From Kryptolebias marmoratus (taxonomy: Eukaryota > Chordata > Actinopteri > Cyprinodontiformes > Rivulidae), in the NCBI RefSeq assembly GCF_001649575.2, contig NC_051435.1:5893859-5957858 (forward strand): DNA of 64,000 nucleotides, written 5' to 3'. A program made the translations under genes and the position numbers. Below the pieces are notes generated by a model. It saw nothing but the letters and a program-made list of their open reading frames with translations, did not search any database and was not told the DNA's origin. Each line of letters begins with the position of its first letter. Position 1 is the first letter of the stretch. Below, piece by piece: positions 11,351-22,810 of the stretch.

Positions 11351-13061
11351 AATAAGGTTTTTAGCATCTTAAACTATTGTTAGAATAATTACCAGAATTT
11401 TTCATTATTGTCTGGCTTTAGATTTTTTTTGAATCTGGAAAATAACAGTAAAAAAAAAAAATCAGTAAAAAAAATAAATAAATAAAAAAGTTAGATAGCC
11501 TGTATGTTTTGTGAAAACCTTATTCTTACTGTTACTACAAGATCAGCCTCTTGCGATCTGTTAGCTACAGCTTAAGATTAGAACATAGAAGGAAACAACA
11601 AGTGGTGTGTGCTGTTTAAAGAAAGTGAACACTTTACTATTCTGGCACTTAAAGATGCATGTAACCATGAAAATTTTTATTTTATTCAATTTTTTTTTCT
11701 ATTTTGTTTAGAATAATATTTTCCGAGTTTAAAATGCAGCTGATTTACCCCAAAAATAGAGTTGCTGCTGAAGACTTAGACAGCTGAAGGACAAACTGAA
11801 TACATTTCCTCACTTTGTAATATTTACTTTCTCTACCTTCCATGTTTTTTTTTCTTCTTCTATAAGACAGTACCTGGCCCATTACATCTATGTTTGTCTT
11901 TGTCTGTTTTTTATTTTTTCCCACTCAACAGCCTTTGAGACAGATGGCTGTAAATCCTAAGCCTATTCTGATGGCTTTCTTCAGTTAAAAGGAAGCCGTT
12001 CCTCTCCACAGTCCCCGGCCACCCAGTGCATGCTCAGGAAGGGGAATTGGAATGAAGTGAAGATTCAAAGCATTCTTCTTGTTTCTCTACATGGACAACT
12101 TTTACTAATTATCATTTTATGTTATAATAATAACACATTGAGTTTTTAGGGGCGTGCAGGAGTTTATTTTCCAGTAATTATTACTAAAAATGTGACAACA
12201 AGGTATTAAAAATGTTGAATAAGTGCTGGCAGTTTTTAAAACTTTCTTGAAAATCAATTTCCATTTTCACATCTGAGCTTCTTTAAAAACCTTTTTCGGT
12301 GTGATACTACATTTTAGAGGTCTGTGAATCCAACCACAGATTATTCTTTTCTAGGTTCAGGAATTAGCTAATTTATCTTTTACCAGAATGGCCCTGAGTT
12401 TCAAAAAAACCCATTGAGCTCCACAGATTGCTGCATAGTGCTCATTTTAATAAAAGCTCAAAGCTTCTAGCGAATACAATTTAGAAGCACCAGACAGGCT
12501 GACCTTTCATCATGCAGTTATTTTTTTCCTGGTGCTCTTAAAGGAAAAATGTGAAAGCCCTTGAGACCAACAGGAATGAGCTCTTAATTAAAACCAGCTG
12601 CACATTGCATTGTCCAGACCCATTGGTAGTATATTTTGATAGTTGTAGGTGGCAGAACTGTAACCTTGCATGTATTGTTGATTCAAAACAGGGATTATGC
12701 TCCTATACACACTGAAAAAGGTCAACTAAGCAGAGTTTCTGATTTAGGACTGTGCAAGGCAATAACTTTAATAATACCCACTGATTAGTTCTGTCAGTTG
12801 TATCCTCTTAACTATTCCTCCATTATGCAGACAGCTTTAGTACTTGAGGAATCCTTTTCTGATGAAAAAGTCACTTTCTGATAGATCTGCTGTGTGGCTT
12901 AGGAGTGCTAATCCAGTCATGTTGGAGCATATCATCAATTTTAATTTAAAGTCGGAGTTTTATATTTGTGGAGAGCTTGCCTGTGTGATTATGTTAACTC
13001 TCTAAGGCCGACTCCACTGTGCCCACTGTGACAAAACATGTTTGTGAATCCCAATGCTACG
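11351..13061. other. No recognisable gene or repeat
   Basis: AT-rich, with several A and T runs. About 12540-12620 contains gagctcttaattaaaacc in a less AT-rich context and could be conserved non-coding sequence. Confidence 0.4.
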
Positions 13062-13155
13062 GTGAGTGTAGGTTCTGTAAGTCTGTGCAAAGACAATACA
13101 TTTGTGTGGTCTCTCTTCAAGCGGTGACAGTTCATTCTTCTTCCTCACTCTGCAG
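13062..13155 (+). other. Candidate short spliceosomal intron
   Basis: A consensus donor (tacg|gtgagtgta, from 13062) and a strong acceptor with a pyrimidine tract (ttcttcttcctcactctgcag ending at 13155) are 94 bp apart, a typical small fish intron length. A possible branch point (ggtgacag) lies about 30 bases before the acceptor. Joined flanks give only a short frame, ending at a stop about 22 bases into the downstream side, so this would be a non-coding or C-terminal exon pair. Chance occurrence is quite possible. Confidence 0.25.
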
Positions 13156-14027
13156 ACCACGGGGAAAGGAAAATGTAACCAACCGTAATACTGAAATGCA
13201 AACATGATATTGAATGCACATGTGGTGAAAAGTCAGCAAAACAAATCAACAAAACAAATGAAGTTTACAGCACTGCAAACATGAGGTATTTCCCTCATCA
13301 GGAGTACACGCTTTAGGTAAACAGTAACTACAACCTATTTCAGTTTTAATGTTTTATGCATCAGAGTTTAATAAAAGATCAACTGGTCCTAAAATGAGGT
13401 AAACATATCCTCAAATGAACAACAACACATCACACCACATTATTATTTTTACAAGAAAAAAATAAAATAAAAGGCTGAAACTGCTGTGTGGAAAAAGTAG
13501 CATTCAGACATAGCTAATCAAATGGTGTTAACTTTATCGAGTGTTATCACCTCTGTAAAAGCAATTTTTTTCTAGTTTAAATATTTGGTAATACAAAACC
13601 TTTTCACAAGTGGAAAACATTCTGGACAGTTGCCAGTCTTACCTTGAGTGGATGTCTCTCAACCCAAGGTAAAAACAATGTCCTTATGTCCTTTGGGCAG
13701 ATGGTTCCAAAGTCAGAGAGTTTTCCCATATTACACAACTCCAGATTTGGCAAAAAGAAACAAAAAACATTATATCAGAAAAAAAAATCTATTAGCTAAT
13801 CTATTATCACCATTATCAAGCAGGGATGATTTGGGGTTGTTCTTCAGCCACTAAACCTGAATATCTTGGACTCAATTGATTTATCATTAACTGCACTGTT
13901 CTTCAAGAATGAACTTATCTTATTAAGTATCTTTATTTTTCTTCAATGTGAGTTGATCTGTCGACAAAATTAGGACATGTTACATGGCTATTATCCACAA
14001 CACATCATCATAGCTGCAGCATAAAGT
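13156..14027. other. No recognisable gene or repeat
   Basis: AT-rich, with no known repeat signature. Open frames are short and unconvincing. Confidence 0.5.
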
Positions 14028-14127
<100 letters not shown>

Positions 14128-14450
14128 GTAAAATACAGCAAAAAAAGTTTCGAATTCCTCACTAAGTAGGTGTTGGCTGTCCTAAAACTCAAAGAAGTAA
14201 TTTAAAGACATCATCACCTAATTTGTATAATTGATTAGAGAGGAATGTTTAGAACTACAAAAAAAAACTAGAAAAAAAACCCCAGACTTTCTTCTGTTGA
14301 TTCTTTTGAGTTTTAATGTCACATTTCCAACTCTCCTCCTTTATCAAGGCCTGAGACCAGTAAAAGTGAGCCAAAAGAGACACTTAGAGTTATTTTAATG
14401 CAGTAATTTATTTAGGACAAAAAAAAGTTTTACATTTACTGTACATCCAA

Positions 14451-14640
14451 TCATGGATCAGTCAACGGCTGCTTTGTGCAGGTGTGATTCATTTGCAGTC
14501 TGGATTCAGAGCGGTGAACATCTCCTGCTCTGACTGCAGTAGAGAGAGACTTTTGTGCGAGGACTGGACCACCTGGGAGTGCTTCGGGGTGAGGGAGGGG
14601 CCCACGGCAGCACCTGCTACTTGTTGAGAAGAGTAAGAAC
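14451..14640 (+). other. GC-richer patch, possible exon
   Basis: A locally GC-rich stretch stands out. On the plus strand a frame stays open from the acceptor-like tcatttgcag (ending near 14498) for about 42 codons, with five cysteines, to a TGA just before a donor-like agagtaaga (near 14631). I do not recognise the product. It could equally be part of an old LTR or another repeat. Open frames exist on the opposite strand too. Confidence 0.2.
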
Positions 14641-15320
14641 AATACGTGTTTTCACATTAGTTTCTTTTAGTCTCCAATAACACCTGAAAAAGTCACTAGT
14701 TTCTTTTTTGATAAAGAGTTTCAAGATGGATCTGAATACTCACTAAACAGAGCGACAATGTTGCTAAGTTGGCAACACTGGATTTAAGGTGTTTAACTGG
14801 TCCAGTCAAAGTCCAGATCTTCTCCTGACTGAAATGTTGTGGCAGAACCATAAAAGAGCTGTTCATAAAGTTAACATATCTCAAGTAGTTGAAGCAATGT
14901 GCACAGAAAAGATGACCAAAATTCCACAATAACAATGTAGGAAACTGACAAGGTATGCAAAAATAAGGCATCCAAAAAACAATTTCTATAGTTTATTATT
15001 GTAAATGTGCATTAGTTCTACAAGTTACTGAATCATGGTGCTTGGAATTTGGTTAAACTTGTTTTTTTTTGTTCTTTGTGTTTTACAAATATAAGACACA
15101 TACATATGTGCAAACTAGAATAACAGTTCTTTTGGTTTCTGAACTTTGTAAACATATAGTAAATAAGCCCTACTGAATGAACTAATCTCTGTATGTTTTT
15201 CTCTTTGCCAACTTGCTGTGGTGGGAAGTTGTTAGTAAACACAGCGTGCTGCAGCCTGCTGTGCATATGGCTGTGTAAAATGGGCAGCTTGGTGCTTGTG
15301 TTGTTTACCTGAGGAAATTT
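14641..15320. other. No recognisable gene; possible 5' part of the Tc1 relic
   Basis: AT-rich. The last 100 bases or so may belong to the Tc1-like element that follows, but I could not align them convincingly. Confidence 0.35.
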
Positions 15321-15535
15321 TGGCAGGAGGGGACCAACACGTAGAAACAGCAGGACAGGAACAAAACATTGTTTTGGCCAATGTTTTTCTTGAACACAAA
15401 CCATCAACCTAAACATTTGCTTCCAACCAATCACACCTTCATGGCAGCAACATTCCCTGATGACAGTGGTCACTGTCAGGGGAATAAGCCATTGTGCCAC
15501 ACTCCACAAAATGTTCAGAAGTTGTTTAAAAGTTA
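15321..15535 (+). pseudogene. Tc1-like transposase relic (central DDE region)
   Basis: On the plus strand the sequence from accaacacgtagaaacagcag onward matches a Tc1-like family common in fish. Translated from about 15373 it shows FWPMFF, then TFMAATFPDDSG, then QGNKPLCHTPQNVQKLF. The last block corresponds to the family's QQDNAPCHxAxxVQxWF motif; the second catalytic Asp aligns with Asn here, so the protein would be inactive even if expressed. A piece between the FWQMF and HPFM motifs appears shortened. The end of the gene with the third acidic residue is absent. A 158-codon open frame on the opposite strand (15033-15509) overlaps this relic and is not a gene. Confidence 0.7.
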
Positions 15536-16280
15536 TTTTTTTTAAAAGACAAAGAATCCAAACTGATATGTGTTTGTCCAGAAATTTGTCTTTTGGGCAT
15601 TTGTAAGATGAAGGTTTAATTCATGAAAAAAAAAAAAAAAAATTCTAATATGCATACACATTTCCTGAACTGTATGGCTCAAAATTAACTCCTGCCAACG
15701 ACTAAATGACATGTTTCACTTCTGAAAACTCCATCAGTTTTGCTCTTGTGCTCCATGCTGAACAATGCCTTGAACCCAGAAGCAATTTCAGAGTCATATT
15801 CCTCCTGATAGGGAAATTATAGTTCACTCATATTGTAGATTTATGTCAACTATACAAACCTTTCCAAAGATTCTAATAAAAACCTACACGTGACTTTGTA
15901 CCTCACTGAAGACATCCCTTTCCCTTTGATGGAGGTGCTCGGTGGGAAAAAATAAGAAGTCAAGTTCACGTGAGAGATAACAGATAATGCCTGTCACCTT
16001 GCACACACTCAGCAGCAATATGAACAAATGTAGGTACAATTACACTTAAAAAACTACCACACAGCGAGAGACAGACCTATTAAAAGGTGATGCAGGAATG
16101 CAACATGGAGCTCTCCTATAAACCTCTGAGTTAAAACCATCCAAAGATTTTAAAAAATCCAATGGATTTGGAATAGATGATTCCTGTGAGTTGAGGTTAA
16201 AACACAAAAATGTGTAATCACCTTTTGTTTAGCAGTTGGAAGAGATGAATAAAAGGTAGAGATTATAGGATATAAGGGTT
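15536..16280. other. No recognisable gene; A17 run
   Basis: Contains a 17-base A run at 15626-15642. Otherwise AT-rich with nothing recognised. Confidence 0.5.
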
Positions 16281-16505
16281 TAGGAAGTGGACAGATAACA
16301 AGTAGATCAGAAACATAACTGGTAGGAAGGTCATTCAGTGCCTTATCTACAATCAACAGCCTCTTGTAAGTTATTTTAGGGAGTAATTTGGGACCAGCAC
16401 TTTGTTTATTTAATAGCTTGAAAACTGCATTTTGGACTAGCAGTAATCAATTTAGAGCAGCTTGACTGAAGCACATGGATAGGGAGTTCAGTAAACAGAT
16501 AGGTG
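16281..16505 (+). repeat. Decayed dispersed repeat, unclassified
   Basis: Landmarks such as ggtcattcagtgccttat, gcattttggactagcag and agagcagcttgactgaag resemble a fish dispersed repeat I recall, which reads like CATTCAGTGCTTTATAA...GCATTTTGGACCAGCTG...GCAGTAGTCTAG. The class is not known to me. The copy is highly diverged and its ends cannot be placed. Confidence 0.4.
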
Positions 16506-19500
16506 AGGGTAATTCAGACAAGCACTATGCAAGCCATGAACAATTCACAAAAACAAACATCAGTCATACACCACAGTATCAAAACATTCTGACTGTTCAG
16601 AGAGGAAATAAATAATGCTGATTATCTGCTAACAAGAACACATGCAAAGGTCTACGACCATGGTTGCTAAGTTTGTAACGAGATCTCATGAGATTACACT
16701 GTTGTAAGATCTCTTGTCGCTTTGAAAATTGTCTTGCAAAGCACAGTCAGCATGACTTTGTCTGGTGAAATTAGAACAGAAGTTGTTCCTTCCACTTTAA
16801 ACTGTTTGTGTGGCAGAGGTTCAGGTGGAAATGTCAAGTAGACATGAACCAGCACAACAGGTCTTTTGAGTCGTGTGAGAACGGCTTTCCGCGTCCTCCA
16901 GATGAAGGCTTCAGGCACACAGCTTTGTACTGGGACGAAGAGTCTCTGTCACTGAGCATTTTGTTTCAAAACAATACACACTTATTGCTGATTTCACGTT
17001 GTAATTTGTCAACTTTGAAGCTGAGAAAATGACGTGTGAACCTCTCATTAATTTGTTTGAGTTGAGAGGAAAAGAGTCAATCAAAACCTTGAGGCAATGT
17101 GGAAGTGAAATAAAATCTGATAGAACTGAGAGAACCCCCTCCCTCACACCCCATACAAGCTGTTTAATTATCTGTGTGTAACTTTTCGCTGTGATGAAAA
17201 TAATAATAATAAAAACACAAAAGAGATTCACTCTCATGTCCACTTCAGTCAGTCCTGAGAGTTTCCACGACTCAAACTCTCAAACAAACAAAGAGTCAGA
17301 GCAGAACACAGATACAGAGCGTCTGAATTTATCTGATCCAGATTTTAAAGATGTTTTAAAGTGAAATGTTTATGGTAAAAAAAACTTTTATACTTTTCCT
17401 TTTTTTTCTAAAAGCACTTTTTAAAAGAATATAAATTTATATAAATGTTTTCCCTTGATCAGGTATTTAATTTTGGCTCCATGTGAATCTGAGTTTAAGG
17501 TATGAAAAGACTCATTAGGAATCAGTCAAGGAAGACAGTAGTCAGTTCAGTTTGCACACAACCCCTAATGGTTATCAAACTGTGACACAAGTACTACAAG
17601 TGGTATGCTAGCTTCCTTTATCTAATGTTTAGGTTTGGCTATAAGCTCAAGGCATGATTTCCACATTAGTCTGCTGACTAGGACAAGGATTGAGGTTCAC
17701 ACTATTTTTGATTTAGCTGCTCCCATAGCCCTCCTTTTGTATGAGTGGTCCATCATGGGCACGCTTCATTGGCACAGTCACAAATTTTAGAGCTCCACTT
17801 AGTTAGCAAGTAATGAAAATGGTCTGGTGTATACAAACTGGCAAGCTTAAAAGTCGGTACTTTTGCAATCAAGTAGAAAGGAGCAGATGCGAAGACCTGA
17901 GGCGCTGTCATAAGGCACAGCTGTCATAAGACATTTGCTGTTATTGATGAGCTGTGATGGGGAAAGAAATGTGTCATATTTGCTCCTAAGAGTTTCAGAA
18001 CATAAATTCAAGTATTTGCATATTTATTCCAATACTTTGTACATCTGAGTCATTTTCACAGTTTTCTTGACTCACATGCATGTCATGTTTATTATGAATT
18101 TTTATCAAGTCCAGCATGTTAAACAGCTGACAGATAACACACCATAAAAGTTAAAGTTTTGACTTCTATTAGACAGAGCATATCCAAAAGGTTAGGGCAA
18201 ACACCAAATCATCACTTTTACCTACCGCTTGGAAAATAAAAGGTTTTCAGCATTGCCCCCAAAAATCCAGATGGCATAACATATTGTATTCAGAATAATA
18301 TGCATCTCAGCCTCTGACAATGTCTTTGTTGCTGTTTTACTTTGTAATTCATCTGAATCTCTTTCTCATTTCATTTAAAATTGGTGGCATTTGAAAGCAC
18401 AGAATAAAACTGTTATAAAAAATGCTGAATACCACTCAAGCATAATCATCCATTGCATTCTGCTACATTTCTAGGACTGTGCACATTGTTCAAAGTTGTT
18501 CCTCAAGGTCTGAGAAAATGCAAATAAAGCAGGCATGCAGGAAGGGAATAGATGTTTATAAGTTCTAACAGAAAGCTGTATTGATTTTGGACTTGAAATA
18601 AATGAGGATAAAAACGTTTAGTTGTCAGATTGCCACCTGGCAGGACGTTCAAGGAAAGAGATGGGCATGAAATCCTCATAAACCAAAATGCAGCACTCTA
18701 TCATCAAAGAGAGATGAGCAGGAAATGTTTCATGCAAGGTCACAGCGAAGCAAATGTGACATTAAAAACAGCTCAAGACGTTAATTCACTCTAAATGTGC
18801 CATTTATATGCCTCAGGAAGCTTACCTGACAATATGTGCCGTGTAAAGCATTGTGCAAAGGTCAAAGGAAGTTTCTTTGACACTTCGAAACTTTTCAGTG
18901 GTATCACTTTGGAATAATGTTGACAGTAGACATCAGAAATTGTATACGGCATGATGCGGTGTAATTTGCCTCTTGGAAGGACATGATGAAAAACAAAACA
19001 ATAAAGCTCTTAAATGTGTGTTTATGTAAGCATTTTTTTTTTCTTTTTTCCTATTTACAAGCATCCGCCTCTGTAATTTGGTGGTATACCGCTGTAAACA
19101 GGCTGCAGAAAATTAGAAGATAATTTATATTTTCTCTCATTCAATGAACAATGGCTTCACATCACAAACACTGATAAGAATTCTGGTTTCCACCCAAGAC
19201 TTGTTGATCCGTCATGGCCAATGCACCAGCTGTGTTCAAAGACGTCTAGCTGTAGTGGCAGCCATGCATGTGGGATTGGACCTGGGAAGTCTGATGTGTA
19301 TGAACAAGATAATACCTAACCTTGGCCTTGGAAAAGAAAGTGCTCCACTGTGAATGCAAATGAAGAGGATGAGCACAGAATGGAGCTAGCAACCTGGAAC
19401 AGTGAGTCATAGGCTCGTCGTTTCTGCTTCAGCATGCGGTTCACCCTTGGGTTTGCTTTAATATCACCTTTGTTTTCAGATAATAAGGTATAAGCTTAGA

Positions 19501-19799
19501 AAAGGATTTGAAAAAGTGCAGAATTTGGGCAAGAAAATGTCAGGTGGCGGTAGGAGGATATGGAAGACATGCAGTGGTTATTTAAAAAAAAAAAGATTTC
19601 CATTTGTTTTCTGCTGAAAGAAGTGAAGTCTCTCTGGGGTCTTCTGCAAAATTCTGCCGGAGGTGCCCCACCACTGAGTGCATATAAACTATTTGTCAAC
19701 TGCCACACTCCAAGGCCCAGTGCAGATGTGCACTACAATAAAATAAGTAAATACTACACATCTGCTTCTTAATGTATAAGAAAAGTTTTTAAAAGTGTT
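16506..19799. other. No recognisable gene or repeat
   Basis: Single-copy-looking AT-rich DNA. About 17913-17935 holds an 11-base direct repeat (gctgtcataag twice). 16620-16930 and 18560-18900 are slightly less AT-rich. Open frames up to about 110 codons have no recognisable motif. Confidence 0.45.
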
Positions 19800-20141
19800 T
19801 TTTGACTCATCTCCAGAAAAATAAAAAAATAAACAAACAAAAACAAACAAACAAATACAAAAACTAAGAAATAAAATCTCCACAGTTTTTCCTTATATTG
19901 ATGTGTTCTAAATTAAAAATATATATGCACAATTTGTGATCGGCTGCCAACTACCATGCACATTTATTTACCTATTTAAATGGCAAAAGTGACTGAAAAT
20001 ATGTCAACAATGGTGATGTCCAAAGAAGAGCCATCTGGGATGGAGAAGTCTAATGATTTTGATGTACTGATACAAATGTATGCTCATGCATTCTGATAAA
20101 ACTGCCTTGTTTACATTGGGACCATACCTGCATTTCAGAAT

Positions 20142-20184
<43 letters not shown>

Positions 20185-20285
20185 AAACTACTAAAGTGAA
20201 ATCTTTCAAACTGCACCATTTGATATAGTTCAGGTTAACCATTTTATGTTTGAAATCATACTTTGCAAAAGTAACTTTAATTCTA
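19800..20285 (+). repeat. Family C1 repeat, copy 1
   Basis: Related to 52100-52520 in the same orientation. Landmarks are ttctaaattaaaaa near the left, agtgactgaaa, then acctgcatttcagaa (20126-20140), and the 18-base identical word tttcaaactgcaccattt (20204-20221, versus 52443-52460). Copy 1 has an (AT)19 array where copy 2 has about 20 bases of ordinary sequence. The left end contains A-rich and CAAA-rich sequence (19829-19857). Element class unknown; no coding capacity seen. Confidence 0.6.
20145..20182. repeat. (AT)19 microsatellite
   Basis: A perfect AT array inside the C1 repeat. The sister copy lacks it, so the array arose or expanded after the copies separated. Confidence 0.97.
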
Positions 20286-22681
20286 GTAATTATAGGTGGT
20301 AAATAAATGCACAGTTTTTTTGTCTAATATTCAACTTTCTTCTCACATAAATCAGCTGAATCTATTGACATATTTGCTGTAAATTCACTCTGATAGCATA
20401 TTTGCTTGTTTTCTTTGCATCACAAAGGGTGTTTGATGAGTGGTGACATATTTCCATCTTCTGACACATTGCAGAGAAAGCATGGAGCACAAAGAAAGTT
20501 GTTTTGTGCCAACCGACCCAGGGGAAGATAGTGCCTGGAAAACAAAATGACTCCGTTTAACTTATGCGGCAGCGTGTTTATTTCCAAAGTTTAATATTGT
20601 TTTACTGTGGCGTTATTCATAGTAACTGAATTTTTGTATTTGTTAACCTAATTCATTTTAGGATGGCCTTTCTCTTTGGAAGAGAGTAAACACACAAGTC
20701 CTCACAATTTAAATGATTATTTGAAAAACAGAAAAGGTTACTTACACTGAGGTGCAAATTTCAAAGTTTATAGCTCACATTGTCAACACAAGAAAGAAGC
20801 AAGACGCTACGGTTGCAAAACTTCCAGCTAAACAAAAAACAGCTAAAACACAATTTGCAAAATAACAATCATTTGCAAATTGTTGAGAATAACGTTGCAT
20901 TAAGCTGGCTTAGTGGAGAGTTTCACTTCCACATTAAAGACACGCCAATGGACTTTAGAGACTAGATGTGACATTTATTTTTTATCAGAAAAGATAAGTG
21001 TTCTGAATCTGAAGCCTAACACCGACCACATGATGACATTTCTTTCCGCAGAGGGGCGATGACAGAACTCATTAGCACTGTAGATTTAAAGTTGATCTGA
21101 AGATCCCAGTGTGCTGACGATCACCAGAAGGAAACAGATCTCATCATGTTATCACAGATTTACAATAATTCAATATAGCACAATATAAACTTACTCACAC
21201 AGGCTTGCAGACTCTGAATCTATGTTCTGTATCTGTAACTGAACATTAAAATTCAGTGTCTAGATAATTCATTTAAATATAGTTTAAATTATAAGGAATC
21301 TGAGAGAGCACATTTGTCATCAATTCATCTCACGTTTATACACCATTACATTTTAAATTTTGACCATGGAGTTATACTGGAGGAGCTCTGATTCCATTTC
21401 TTATCAGTCTGTACACGTGTGTCTCAGGGGAGCAGAGCAATTTTCACATTTTTAATTTAGAACCAAGAGTCCACTGACTGCAGGGGCATTTAAATGAATC
21501 AGTATCGATGTGAGTTAAGAGGACATGAGAAATATTTATGCGATGATCACAAAATGGTGCTTGTAAATGTACGCAGACATGGTGATAATCATTCAAATGA
21601 TACTCAATTTTTTTTTTTTGTCAAAATCTGAGGATTTCTGTACCTGAACCTTGGCAGGAATGTTTTTCTGCCCACTCACTTCAGGTCTGTGTACTGTTAG
21701 GGTTAGGCCCTAACTCACCTGTGTTGCTAGGAAACATAGTCAGAGGCAGCTTAACCTGAAATATTATGCAGCTTGATCTCGTATTTCATCAAATTCCATT
21801 GTACTTATGCAGATGGGTATGTAACAAATCTCTTTCTGAGTGTGAACATGTTTTCTGTGTCTAAAAATATTGTGAGAATATTTGTTTTGAATCAAGTCAT
21901 GATGAGTTTCTAACCCTAACACAGCAGTTTTTATGGGACCAAACCTCACAGAGTTTAGGTGTCAACGCCTAAATTGGCACTGGAAATCAAATTTTATTTT
22001 ACAAAGCAGTAAAATGTAATATATAACAATTTAAAATAGAGTAAATAGTAAAGTTACTGAGACAGTACTTCAGCAAGGACAACCTATTTAATATCACTGG
22101 CTGCTGAAAGGCAAAAGATGATGATGTTTTTGCTCATATCTATGTGTGTGTACCAGAATGTACCTGTGTGTGTGTGTTTGTGTCTATATTGTTTGCAAAA
22201 TAGCTCTTAATCTTAAAATGTTTGTAAATAAAACTTTCAAAAAGTAATCATAAGGCTAACATTTACAACTAACTAATTTTTAGAGTAACAAGTATTATAA
22301 TGTTATACATACACAGTTTACAAAATTTATCATAACCTACAGCATATAAAAAAAAGCTGCAACCAACTGTTCTTGTTCAGGGTGAGCAGTGATTTGAAGC
22401 TGAGGAACATGTAAAAACGTGAACCATGAACAGGTTTAAAAGTTATCAGTCTTATTAAAGCTCACAGACAGCCAGTGAAGAGGGGCCGAGGGGTAATAAG
22501 TTCTTGTTTCACAGCTCTGAGAAGCAAATCTGCAAGATAACATGAGGCTGTGAAACAGGATTACAGCAAAAAGCCTGAGTGGAATTTTAAGTTAAAGTTC
22601 AGGTATTTTTGTCATTCAATCTATTTAAAAAAATAAGTTAAAAGTTTCTTTTTAACTTTTTTTTTAAATCTTGGACTATGT
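20286..22681. other. No recognisable gene; small TG runs
   Basis: AT-rich. An imperfect TG run lies at about 22165-22182. A short head-to-head telomere-like motif at 21695-21713 is discussed among the rejected items. No coding or repeat signature otherwise. Confidence 0.5.
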
Positions 22682-22810
22682 AATGGAGAAGATGCACTGT
22701 TGCCTTGCAGCTAGAAGGTCAAACTTCCATCAGAGACTTTCCTACGTGGAGTTTGCATGCTCTCCCAGTGCATGTTGTGTGAATGGGTTTCTTGGACAGA
22801 TGAAAATAAA
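22682..22810 (+). mobile_element. Family B SINE-like element, head half
   Basis: gcactgttgccttgcagctag, then acgtggagtttgcatgctctc and cagtgcatg follow the order of the family B consensus I recall (tRNA-like TTAGCACTGTTGCCT...GGTTCGAATCC, then GTGGAGTTTGCATGTTCTCCC). The 3' half with the CCTGTCC core and the GGAT tail is missing. Confidence 0.55.

Noticed and set aside
15033..15509. 158-codon open frame on the minus strand
   Set aside because: It lies antisense to a recognisable Tc1-like transposase relic on the plus strand, and its own translation has no recognisable motif.
21695..21713. Head-to-head telomere-like motif (gttaggg / ccctaac)
   Set aside because: Only two or three repeat units; too short to claim a chromosome fusion or interstitial telomere.
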